Of a stretch of DNA of 64,000 nt, positions 35,527 to 45,300 are shown in pieces (the first letter of the stretch is position 1; each line of letters begins with the position of its first letter). The notes beneath the pieces are model-generated. The model had not been told where the DNA came from and searched no databases. It saw nothing but the letters and a program-made list of their open reading frames with translations. The stretch spans positions 248,001 through 312,000 of the forward strand of contig CASIAW010000001.1 in assembly GCA_949372875.1 (NCBI GenBank), read 5' to 3'. The stretch comes from Candidatus Poseidoniaceae archaeon (lineage in GTDB: Archaea > Thermoplasmatota > Poseidoniia > Poseidoniales > Poseidoniaceae). The position numbers and the translations under genes are program-made.

Positions 35527-36314
35527 GGTCTCCATAACTGGTCTGTGCACTTGATTGAACCATCATTCAAGCCAATCAAATCCTGTTTGTCGTTGAGATC
35601 AAACTCGGTGGGGAGTTCATTGTCGAAGAAGTTCGCAATACTTGCCGATTCAATAGCCCAATACATGACTGAATCTTCGTTGTTTGAATGTCCTGGGTGT
35701 TCACTGTCCTCATGATCAGCAGGTGAGGTGTAAACTGTGTTGACGAGCCCCAAAAGATGTCCTACTTCGTGAACAAGAACACTGTTCTCAATTTTTTCTG
35801 CGGAAGGTCGGCGAAAAATATTCTCGGCATCATCTATTGAGTCTTTGAACAAAGCAACAGTTGACGCATCGACAGCCACACCGAGAACACTACTGTCTTC
35901 ATAGACACCTGCGGGGAATAATACTTGCCAGTACAATGTAGAACCGTCTCTCGGGTCGTTACTTTTCGCATCCCATCCTGCAACACGAACATCATTCGCA
36001 CTCCAAATGTCTTCATTGCTGAAGGAGGTTTCCGAAAATTGAATCTGAATGCCCTGTGGCTTATCACACACTGATTCTAATCTTTCAAGCAACATATCAG
36101 TGGATGTAGATTCAGGTTTGTAACCAGGATGGTAATCTACTTCAACGACCATGGAGGTATATGTGGAGCCATCCAGACAAGCCAAGGTCAGGCCACCTGG
36201 TATGCCGCGATTCATGCCAAGATTGGTTAAATTATCTGCACCTATGCAACCAGAAAGCATGGGACAAAGGAGAACAACCAGAATTCCTAAACAGGTTTGA
36301 ACGCCCTTGCTCAT
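35523..36314 (-). CDS. Lipoprotein zinc metalloprotease
   Basis: This 263-residue protein has a lipobox ending LSGC at Cys23, so it should be a lipid-anchored extracytoplasmic protein. The zinc motif HEVGHLLGLVN contains His182, Glu183 and His186. A third ligand is not the usual His of HExxHxxGxxH (Asn192 is at that place); candidates are His201, His206 or His209 in the following His-rich loop. Met217 in SVMYW could be the Met-turn. This pattern (HEVGHLLGLVN followed by a His-rich loop and MYW) is found in secreted archaeal and bacterial metzincin-like proteases of uncertain specificity. It is isolated from other protease genes. Confidence 0.82.
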   Translation of the reverse strand: MSKGVQTCLGILVVLLCPMLSGCIGADNLTNLGMNRGIPGGLTLACLDGSTYTSMVVEVDYHPGYKPESTSTDMLLERLESVCDKPQGIQIQFSETSFSNEDIWSANDVRVAGWDAKSNDPRDGSTLYWQVLFPAGVYEDSSVLGVAVDASTVALFKDSIDDAENIFRRPSAEKIENSVLVHEVGHLLGLVNTVYTSPADHEDSEHPGHSNNEDSVMYWAIESASIANFFDNELPTEFDLNDKQDLIGLNDGSIKCTDQLWRP

Positions 36315-36351
36315 GATGGTCGGTAGAGGCGGGTATTTTCAAACCCATTGC

Positions 36352-36804
36352 TCACCAGTCTTCTGGAATCTCAAGAGGTGAGAAAAGTTGTCCGGGACCT
36401 TTGGCCTTTGCTAATTGGGTTCTTGAAAGCGCCTCCCAAGGCCGAAGGGCGAGAAGACCCTCTGCAAGAGATGCGTCAATTTCAACGAGAGTAACACGAA
36501 TCAAAGTTGCGAGAATGTCCATGCGGTCAGCATCAATAATTTTGAATATTTTTTCGAGATCAAATGTGAATTCTTCGTCTGACCCTTCAGGAGTTTCGAT
36601 GTCCCATGGATGAGTCACCGACTCTGGAAAAGTCTGCTGAGTTGCGGTAATGTGTTCATCAAGAGAACGAGAAAGGCCAGCAATGTGTTTACTTAAAACG
36701 AGGCTAACTTCAATCAAAGGCATATTGAGTTGATTGATGAGATTCACCACGCGTTCTTGCAAGGTCACCATTCCGTCGACGGCCGTAGCACCATTGTCAG
36801 TCAT
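36352..36804 (-). CDS. Unknown helical acidic protein
   Basis: This 150-residue protein has an N-terminal helical segment (ERVVNLINQLNMPLIEVSLVL), an acidic middle (GSDEEFTFDLEKIFKIIDAD) and a C-terminal helix, with a Trp near both ends. No signal peptide, metal site or known motif is visible. It lies 9 bases after the stop of the giant surface protein at 36814 on the same strand and 37 bases before the metalloprotease, so it may be co-transcribed with the giant protein. No family is recognised. Confidence 0.6.
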   Translation of the reverse strand: MTDNGATAVDGMVTLQERVVNLINQLNMPLIEVSLVLSKHIAGLSRSLDEHITATQQTFPESVTHPWDIETPEGSDEEFTFDLEKIFKIIDADRMDILATLIRVTLVEIDASLAEGLLALRPWEALSRTQLAKAKGPGQLFSPLEIPEDW

Positions 36805-36813
36805 TCAAACAAC

Positions 36814-39800
36814 TCACTTTTTCATTGCATCGACATATTGCCAACCGAAATGGTCCCACTGGTCTTGAGTCCATCCTTGAGGTAGACCGGTAGGGGGAAG
36901 AGGTGGCGGCGCCTTGGCAGATTTACCAGGGTTAACTGCATTTGAGGTAGGAATTTCTCCAACTGCACTGTCGGTGATATTGTATGTAATGTTTTGAACC
37001 AATGTTGGAGAAGGGGTTGGTTGCGAAACAACAGGCGCTGGAGCAACTTGGGGTTGCGGGAAGACTAAGCCAGCAGGCGGCGGTACAGTCACATCGATCT
37101 CTGGAAGAGTTTTCGCAGCATTGAGCTCCTCTAGGACTTCCTCTGTTTGGTCTTCAGCACCACCTTCAAGTTCGCCTTCACGGATTCTACGATTCATGAC
37201 CAGCATCCACATAGCAAGACTGAGAGAGAGAAGGGCGACAAGGTAGAGGACAATAGCAAAAGTTCCTTCTTGGGCTTGCAAAGCTAGTGCTTCACCGTCA
37301 CGAATTGTTTCTTCTTTGACAAGTAACGGATCCAGTGTTTTACGGTCCATTTCAACTTCATCGACTAAAATTAGCAAACGGAATTCAATACTCTCGCCAG
37401 CAGCGACATTTGCGACTGTTGGAAGTGTCCCCGTTACAGCAGCACCGGCTGTTGCGACCATATCAATTCGGGCAGTATCTTCCCAAAATCCACCTTCAAC
37501 AGCACGTTGTAAGACAAATGCAACATCGCCTTTGCCTCCGAGGTTACGCACTTCGAAAATTAATCCGACATCTTGTTGAGCAATTGGACTTGGGTCATCC
37601 CATGAAAAGGAACTCGTTGGCAAGTCTAAATCGATACTTGGCCCAAGCAGTGCGAGAGACCATGATGCAATCGGTTGTGAAAGAGAGTTGCCGAGTGTGT
37701 TAAACGGGTTGCCTGCCGAGTCTGAACCTGAAACCCAAACATCAACCATGTACGACGGTAGAAGGGTTGTAGAACCAGCATCAGTCAAATCTAAATTACC
37801 TGTCCAGAAGAATTGTTCACCGAACGGTGTCGTATCTGGCAAAGGAACACTTCCCCGGGAGATCTCTGCTTCACCTGCACGAACTCTGTAATGTAGAACT
37901 GCGGGCTCATCAAGGTCAAAGCCATAATCATCAAGCGTCTCAAGCATGACGAGCAAATCTCCACAAGCACCAATCGAGAGTTCGTTTCCTGCGGACACTT
38001 CATTCAGTGAGATTGCTGCAATGGTTGGACGGGAGTTGTCAACTGCCAAACGGACACGTTGAATCGTAGGCGTTTCATCCAATGCTAAACCGGGTAAATC
38101 ATCCAGTCCAAGACGTAAATCAAGATGTCCAGAGGGAACAGATGGAATCAGGAGGTCAAGACTAAATTCTCCATCTGCCCGTGTCGAGGTCTTCCATGTG
38201 TGGTCATAGTCTCCAAAGGTGACATCAAACGCGCCAGGTGGCGCTGGAGTTTCATCTTCGGAAAAGAGAACACGACCGTTGAGACGCAATGCTTGACCCG
38301 CTCCGATGAGCGTTTCAGTGAAATCAGAGTTGTAGTGATTGGTTCCATCTCGAAGTTCAACTGCCCGAATGTGACCTTCCATAGTATCAAATCGGAAATC
38401 ATTGTCGAGACTCCATGCGTCATTTCCGAGACCGGCTGTAGTTTCAAAACACGGGTTTTCCTCCCCAACGTTGCACGGTAAATCTGTGACCAGTATTTTC
38501 GGTGTGATTTGACTCAATCCATCGGTATCGAACATTTCCGGGAATGTCCAAGTGAGTTGGAATCGCGCTAAAATCTTGATAATACTGTTATTGTTTTCAT
38601 CCAAACTGACGCTTGAATAGAGATTGGATACCGCAATATTTGCCGAGCCCGAAGTCATGACTGCTGCAGGGTTACCGTCGGCAGCCTTGGTCAATGAAAT
38701 GAACAAGGAAGTTTCATCATCGTTGAAATCTCCTCCGAGTGCCAATTGGATGTATTGAATGTCCTGCCAACCATTTCGATCTGAGAGAACTATTTGCGCT
38801 GTGTAAGGGATACCGGGATGGAGTGGTGCTTGGTCATCATGTCCTAGAATTGTGGAATTATCAAGGTCCAGTTGCGGTTCAAACTCCACGCGGATACGAT
38901 AAGTTCCCAAATCATTGTCCCAATCTGGAGTGACTTCTCCCGGGATGTATCCACAAGCGATGTTGCTGTCGGGACAGACAGGTCCGCCACCCATAGCAAT
39001 GGCATTATCTTGACCATCTTTACCTGAGACAAAGTAGGAGACTTGTTGGCCATGTTGTAACATAGAATCATCAATGAGCCCATCAAATATGTTTAATCCA
39101 CCAACTTGCGTGTCCGGTGAAGTCAAAACTTTCATGATATATTCATCTGAATTCGGCAGACCGTCGAAATTATAATCGCTGCAGCCAAGTGAGTCACTGG
39201 CTTTACATCCAATCCAGTAATTGAGTGTAACTTGATTGGGGGGGTCGACTGAATCTTGAATGAGAATACTCACTGGTTGACCACCGGGTGCAGGAGGACC
39301 TGCGTGCCTTTCAGTTCCGTCGCCGGGTGTCGAGGAGAGGACAAGTGGAGAATTACCGTCCAACACGAGTCGGATTGTGTTATAGCCAGGGTTTGCAAAT
39401 ACAGAACCGTTTATCATTTCCACAGCTTCAACATAGAAGACCATACCACCAGGTGAAGATTCGAGCGGTGATTGGAAGGTGATGTTATACTCACCGAATG
39501 CGGGGTTCTGTTCTTGAGCCAAGAGAACTGGCTCACCAATCGCGTCACCATCATATGTGACGTTTTGACCAAGGATACGCAGAGAAAATTGCCCAGCTAA
39601 CGGCGTAAGTTGAGAGTTTTGAAAATGAATCCCACCTGTGAATGAGAGATTAAATCCACCGCGAACCCAATCTTGTGAGTAAAGTTCTCTCCCTGTCTCC
39701 TCAAAGACACGAAGGCCGTCGAGTTGGATATCGTTTTCTACGATGATATCTAAGTCTTCAGTTTCCCAAGCGGAAACAGCTTGACCGAGGTCATCTGATA

Positions 39801-42306
39801 CGCTAATCAGTGCTTGCATACTACTTTCATCATCCCATGTCCAGTTAACGGAGACTGGCATTCGAATAGAAACTTCACCATTTGAATCAAGGGTTGAACT
39901 GCAGTTTGCTACATCGAACTGAACAACACCACCTCCATCACTTACCACAGAGCATGTATCGCCGCGTTGCCAATCAAATGCTGGATTTTCACCATACGAG
40001 TTTTTGAAGGCTATGAGAGATTCTGTCACGCGATCTACATCATCACCCGGTGCAATACGAACTTGGAGATTTCGGAATACTCCATCGGGAGAGAGTAATC
40101 CACCCTCGAGTGAGGCATCAATAGCACGACTTTGCATTTTGTAAGAAATATCAATATTGGAGATTTTCACACGTCCTGAAGATGCAGCCTTGACGGCAAT
40201 GGGTATGAGTACATCTCCATCACCGTTTTGCGGGATATAGGAATTGAATGCTTGAACAAGTGTTGGCTGAGACTTGACATCAACACTGATGACTGATTGG
40301 TCGCTTACAGTAACCGCAGATTCGTTAAGGAAAAGAAGTGACTCCCAATCCCAAACCAAATCATTGCCCACATCCAATTTCGGACGGTCTGGATAACCCT
40401 CTTCGTATTCCATTGTAAATGAGTCAACCAAAGGCGTGAGCGTTACATCCGTTGTTGACAAACTCACGGCATAACGGATGGTATCGCCTGCTTCCGTAGA
40501 TGGGAAACTCACTTCTTGATTATTCAATGCAGGAAGCCATGTGGAACCGTTATCGTTCGATACCTGAACCACAACAGATGTGCCTGCTGGAGCATCAGCG
40601 ACCCAATTAGGTCTCACTTTACCCACTTTGGTACCAGTGGTTTGAGGAGGAGATGTCCAACTACCCGAGGTCGTATATTCAGTTGCATATTCAACATCGA
40701 CCCACCAAGATACTGCAGTGGAACCAATCAATTGTGCCTTCCAAACCAACTCCGTACCTGGATAAGAAAAGTGAATAGTCGAATTTGAGTCAACAGATTC
40801 CCAATGAGTTCCGTTGTCTGCGGAAACCCAATAATCAACTCGGTCGCCGATAGAAGCAGCTGACCAGTAGGTCTGCATGTTGACGGTTAAAATCGGGTCT
40901 ACAGAATCAGTTACTGGGCCATACCATGTGGTTGTCCCAGGTGCAGGAGTCGTTTTGAATTGCCAACCAGTACCGTACTCTCGATAATACATTGTTGCGG
41001 ATGACCATGTAGAATATCCGCAATCAATTGTAACAAATCGTGTTCCGTCAAATTGTAACCCATAGCCAAGTGTTGAGAGAAGGCGTGTACCAGTCTGTGG
41101 AACGAGTGAAGTTGAAGTTCCCGAAATTGTCCATGCCTCAAGCTGGTCTTGATCTTGGCTGGTAGAACCTTTCTGGCAGCGCATGAAAAATGTGCTCTTG
41201 TTAACTTCTAAACCACGAACTTGTTGGCCTGTTTTTCCACATTCCCAAGCACTTCCTGAAGAAGAAGAATACGAAAACATGTCTTGGTTACGAGTATACT
41301 GTCCGTCGGGCTGATCGCCAAAAGTGTAAGACACGATACGACGTTGAGCATTGTGGACAATCCATACGTCACTGGTCTCTCGATCATAGGCAATTGCGGT
41401 ATAATCGGAATACTGCGGCGAAACATCATACGAATCGATACAGGTCCAAGTATCGTCTCGAGAGATATCCATCTCAAGCACTCGATGATACTGGGTTGGT
41501 GCAGAAGAAGAGTAGTGATATTTGTAACCAGAGAGAATTGCAAACATTCGCTCATCGTCGGTAATGGTCCAGTCACGGAAACCGTAACTTCCGTAATAGG
41601 AACTGGAGTGGAGATTCGCAAGTGTGCATTGACCTTGGTCAAGTGTAATCACAGACTCTTTTGTTGCATTGTTGGGGTAGAGGCGATGAACGATATTATG
41701 GAATGAAGATGAACTCCAAGTCGACATAAAAAGCCAGTCATGGTGCTTCAATACCGCACCTTGGCTTTGTTTCATGAGTGCTGGTGAAGTCTTGAGCACT
41801 TGTTGAGAAAAACGACTTTCGGTAGAGTTCGATGTGTGAGGCTGGCGAATTGCATATGAACCATTATCGAGCCAAGCATCTGATGAAGTATGCTCAACTT
41901 CGTCATACCCGTGGGGGAAGAATGTTGTCGAACGATTGGAGAATGCAAGGCCTAATTCACCACTGCGCGCATCAGTAGCAGACGTCGAGCCTGCCATCCA
42001 GTCATCACGGTCATCGGTCACGGTTTGACTCCAACCAGTAGCCGATGCACCTGAGAGAGTCATCGATACATCAGTGACAAGAGCCCCTTTTGGTAATGAT
42101 ATCATGGCCCCTGTATCTGGGTTAGCCCCTTGATACAAAGCGACATATTCACTTGAACCATCATGAAGTTGGTAAACGTGTCGAGATACTCCAGTCGCAT
42201 CTGCTGAACCAACAACCACATCTGCCATTGGACCCATTGGAGCGAGTACCATTATGAAAAAAAGTATGAACATTATGCCGCGGCCGTTCGATAAATCGTT
42301 CTGCAT
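36814..42306 (-). CDS. Giant anchored surface protein with GWTQDQW tail
   Basis: This 1830-residue protein has a signal peptide (about 1-35). Its N-terminal ~450 residues contain repeated short beta units resembling a propeller (e.g. DWTITDDERMFAILSGYKYHY). The remainder is built of many beta-sandwich domains with Ser/Thr-rich loops, including dockerin-like or Ig-like units; no enzyme motif is seen. A transmembrane helix (GTFAIVLYLVALLSLSLAMWMLVM) is followed by an acidic tail with a Pro-rich linker that ends in GLPQGWTQDQW and further aromatic residues. The tail matches those of the proteins at 1801 and 26549. It sits in tandem with the 1917-residue protein, 70 bases apart, suggesting a related surface role. 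Specific ligands are unknown. Confidence 0.85.
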   Translation of the reverse strand: MQNDLSNGRGIMFILFFIMVLAPMGPMADVVVGSADATGVSRHVYQLHDGSSEYVALYQGANPDTGAMISLPKGALVTDVSMTLSGASATGWSQTVTDDRDDWMAGSTSATDARSGELGLAFSNRSTTFFPHGYDEVEHTSSDAWLDNGSYAIRQPHTSNSTESRFSQQVLKTSPALMKQSQGAVLKHHDWLFMSTWSSSSFHNIVHRLYPNNATKESVITLDQGQCTLANLHSSSYYGSYGFRDWTITDDERMFAILSGYKYHYSSSAPTQYHRVLEMDISRDDTWTCIDSYDVSPQYSDYTAIAYDRETSDVWIVHNAQRRIVSYTFGDQPDGQYTRNQDMFSYSSSSGSAWECGKTGQQVRGLEVNKSTFFMRCQKGSTSQDQDQLEAWTISGTSTSLVPQTGTRLLSTLGYGLQFDGTRFVTIDCGYSTWSSATMYYREYGTGWQFKTTPAPGTTTWYGPVTDSVDPILTVNMQTYWSAASIGDRVDYWVSADNGTHWESVDSNSTIHFSYPGTELVWKAQLIGSTAVSWWVDVEYATEYTTSGSWTSPPQTTGTKVGKVRPNWVADAPAGTSVVVQVSNDNGSTWLPALNNQEVSFPSTEAGDTIRYAVSLSTTDVTLTPLVDSFTMEYEEGYPDRPKLDVGNDLVWDWESLLFLNESAVTVSDQSVISVDVKSQPTLVQAFNSYIPQNGDGDVLIPIAVKAASSGRVKISNIDISYKMQSRAIDASLEGGLLSPDGVFRNLQVRIAPGDDVDRVTESLIAFKNSYGENPAFDWQRGDTCSVVSDGGGVVQFDVANCSSTLDSNGEVSIRMPVSVNWTWDDESSMQALISVSDDLGQAVSAWETEDLDIIVENDIQLDGLRVFEETGRELYSQDWVRGGFNLSFTGGIHFQNSQLTPLAGQFSLRILGQNVTYDGDAIGEPVLLAQEQNPAFGEYNITFQSPLESSPGGMVFYVEAVEMINGSVFANPGYNTIRLVLDGNSPLVLSSTPGDGTERHAGPPAPGGQPVSILIQDSVDPPNQVTLNYWIGCKASDSLGCSDYNFDGLPNSDEYIMKVLTSPDTQVGGLNIFDGLIDDSMLQHGQQVSYFVSGKDGQDNAIAMGGGPVCPDSNIACGYIPGEVTPDWDNDLGTYRIRVEFEPQLDLDNSTILGHDDQAPLHPGIPYTAQIVLSDRNGWQDIQYIQLALGGDFNDDETSLFISLTKAADGNPAAVMTSGSANIAVSNLYSSVSLDENNNSIIKILARFQLTWTFPEMFDTDGLSQITPKILVTDLPCNVGEENPCFETTAGLGNDAWSLDNDFRFDTMEGHIRAVELRDGTNHYNSDFTETLIGAGQALRLNGRVLFSEDETPAPPGAFDVTFGDYDHTWKTSTRADGEFSLDLLIPSVPSGHLDLRLGLDDLPGLALDETPTIQRVRLAVDNSRPTIAAISLNEVSAGNELSIGACGDLLVMLETLDDYGFDLDEPAVLHYRVRAGEAEISRGSVPLPDTTPFGEQFFWTGNLDLTDAGSTTLLPSYMVDVWVSGSDSAGNPFNTLGNSLSQPIASWSLALLGPSIDLDLPTSSFSWDDPSPIAQQDVGLIFEVRNLGGKGDVAFVLQRAVEGGFWEDTARIDMVATAGAAVTGTLPTVANVAAGESIEFRLLILVDEVEMDRKTLDPLLVKEETIRDGEALALQAQEGTFAIVLYLVALLSLSLAMWMLVMNRRIREGELEGGAEDQTEEVLEELNAAKTLPEIDVTVPPPAGLVFPQPQVAPAPVVSQPTPSPTLVQNITYNITDSAVGEIPTSNAVNPGKSAKAPPPLPPTGLPQGWTQDQWDHFGWQYVDAMKK

Positions 42307-42376
42307 GACTGCTCCCTCTAAACAGCCTTAGAAGTTATGGCCTTTGAACCATACGCATACAGGTGAATAGAGAATA

Positions 42377-45300
42377 TCATCCAGTTTGTCGTGAATCATA
42401 ACGAATTGGAGAGGAATCACCACGTATGCCGTCTTCCTCGTCATCATGAACTTCAAACCAATCAACCATCCAATCTCCGTCAGTATCCCAGTTCATTGGG
42501 TCACTTCCCTCTGCAATGTGATCGTTGTCTAAATCGAGTAAATACCAACCAAATTCATGCTCTCCAACTGCGCGAACTGGTGCGGTATCTGGTGAGCCAA
42601 CATAGTAGATTCCCCAAGCATCTGTTCGGTTTCCTGCGAGGTGTACTTCATCATCACTCGAATCAAGAATCAAGAAGTTCGTATCTTTGTCATCGACGAT
42701 GTAAGCAAATCGGATATCGTTCGCAAAGGATTTGTCCATCTTCAAGTAATTCTCAGTACTGGAGCCCGTGGAATCTAACTTCAACAAAGCGGCTCTCAGC
42801 TGCCACCATTCGAGAACGATTTCACCATCGTAAATCATTCCACTCAAACGTACGGCGTTTGGAGAAGAAAGGTCGGTATCTGTGATGCTGTAAAACTCTT
42901 GGAAATTTGTATAAGGCTCATAGACACATCCAGCGCCAGTACAATCCCAATTACCATCTTGGTCAGGGTCATAGTTTGCATCAACTGGGTCTGCTGGGTT
43001 TAGAGTGAACCATGTCGACGCTAAATCAGGCCGAGAAAGGATACCACTTGCACCCTGTTGAGATAATGGAAGACATGAATTTGTATCGGTCGTACACGCA
43101 CCACCTGTGGCAGCGTCAATCCAAATGACACGGATTTGCAGATATGAACTGAAATTATCGTTTGATTCATTCCAGCCTTTGGAATACTCATACCAATCTG
43201 GAAGCATGTCACCATCGGAGTCATTATCGCTAGGATTGATTCCATACTTGAACACCTCACGGCCATCAGACAGATTGAAATCTTGTTGATGATAGACAAC
43301 TACGCCGTTGGAGACAACCGTGGAGTATGAAACACTATCTTCATCAGAGTCATTTAAGTCCGGACGAGTCAAGTTATCCCATTCCATCCAATTTGTGAAG
43401 GGTAAATCTCCGATACCTGGTTGAACAATCGCATCACCAGGCGTGAAAACCCGCCCAGACCAAGTGCCTTGGCCAGCAGGTTGATCAAATGCACTACGGT
43501 CATACCATCCGTCATGGTCTCCATCATAATTTACATCCCAAGGGTTGAGAGGGTTCGAAGCCCAGTGGTTTATTGTCGATGGATCATCCATGCCATACAA
43601 TGCATAGCAATACTCCCAACCATCCTCAATACCGTCTGAATCCGAATCGATGTTTGTTGGGTCGGAAATGCCGAGAAGTGTTCGATTGAAATTATCGGGG
43701 TTGAACTCATTGATCATTACCATTCGGTCTGAACTTGACTGACTTTTTGAGGCGAAATCTGTGTAAAGGGCTTGTTGAGCTTGTATGAGATTCATTCCTT
43801 GTTCTTCCATGTAAGCTTGCATAGCATCATCACCGAAATTGACGATTCCTTTGTCCACGGGTACTGAGAATCGTGAGAGATATTTTCCGTATGTCCTTGA
43901 TTCCCATTCACGTAAATTCGAGTAACGTTCATCCATGGAGATATTGCCATCGCCATCGCAATCAAAACTATCTCCATCGGTGTCAAGGTTGACGTCACTG
44001 TCGATGAGTGGGTTCATGCTCCAACGATTTTCTTCTAAGTCCCATTCAGTAAACCAGTATTCAAATCCGTCATACATTCCATCATCATCTGTGTCCGGGT
44101 TGGTTGGGTCCGACATTCCGAGGAGTGTCGAAAGAATGGCATTCGGTGGTACACCTGCTTGCCAATCATTGAAATCAGTCAACAAGCGCTTACCACGCGT
44201 CTCTTTGGTAATGAGAATATTGAAGACTCTTTGTGCCTTTTCAGTCGGTTGCTGAACATCACCGTCAAGGTGGAGAAGTGGAGCATCTGAAGGATGATCC
44301 AATCCATTGGTCGGAGCTTCGACTGCAATTGCAAATTCTTGGCTGTCTGTTAACCCGTCACCGTCTCCATCAAAACCGCCATCATCTGCCACGAGTGGAT
44401 TCAAAGTCCATGTTCCTGCAGTGAGATTCCAAGATGTGAACAATTGTTCAATTCCATCAATCATCCCATCTCCATCTGTATCAACATTGTTTGGATCTGA
44501 AGTCCAACCTGTCAAATTAACTTGGTCGGAAGTTATGAAAGAGCCGAAAGAGAATTCGACAGAATTACCCGGCCACTGCTGTAATGCAAAGGCTGAACCA
44601 ACTGTTGTTACAAACCATTGGGGAGCGGAACGATTTTGATCGGTTTCCGAATACTCCGGAGCAATTGAATTGTATTCCTCCCAGTTTGCCATTCCATCGT
44701 CGTCTGCATCTTCCCATCGGTCTGAAGAATCAAGAGGGTTCAATGTCCAAGCATCGTCAAGGACATTCCATCTTGCAAACCAAATCTCCCACCCATCGGG
44801 CATCCCATCAGAATCAGAATCGGCATCAAAGGGGTCAGCAGAACCAACGTCAGTGATTGACTGAAGGGCTGTTACTGAGCCAGAAGCCCGGTCGCCAAAG
44901 TTCGCTTCTGGAATTCCAAAAGCACTAATATTTGTGAAGAGGTCCGTTGTGAAGCCGTTTGGAATCGGTTCTCCATCAAGTGTTTGGTTACCACTAAACA
45001 AATGGGAGCGGATATGGAATTCAAGGTAATTTACAAAAGCCTCAGAATCTTCTAAAACTCCGTTGTGGTTGATATCATATCCGTCACCATCTGGATTTTC
45101 AAAGAGGTCCGAAGAATTGAGAGGATTCACACCTTGTCGAGAAGGGTCCCAAGAACAGGCACCTCCAGATTCCCAACCGTCTGGAAGTGAATCTCCATCC
45201 GAATCGATGTTGTTTGGGTCTGCATCAAACCACTCTAAACTGGCATTAACAGACTCACCGTGTGAGTCGAAGAGCAATCCCTCATTCGCAGCGCTTCGCA

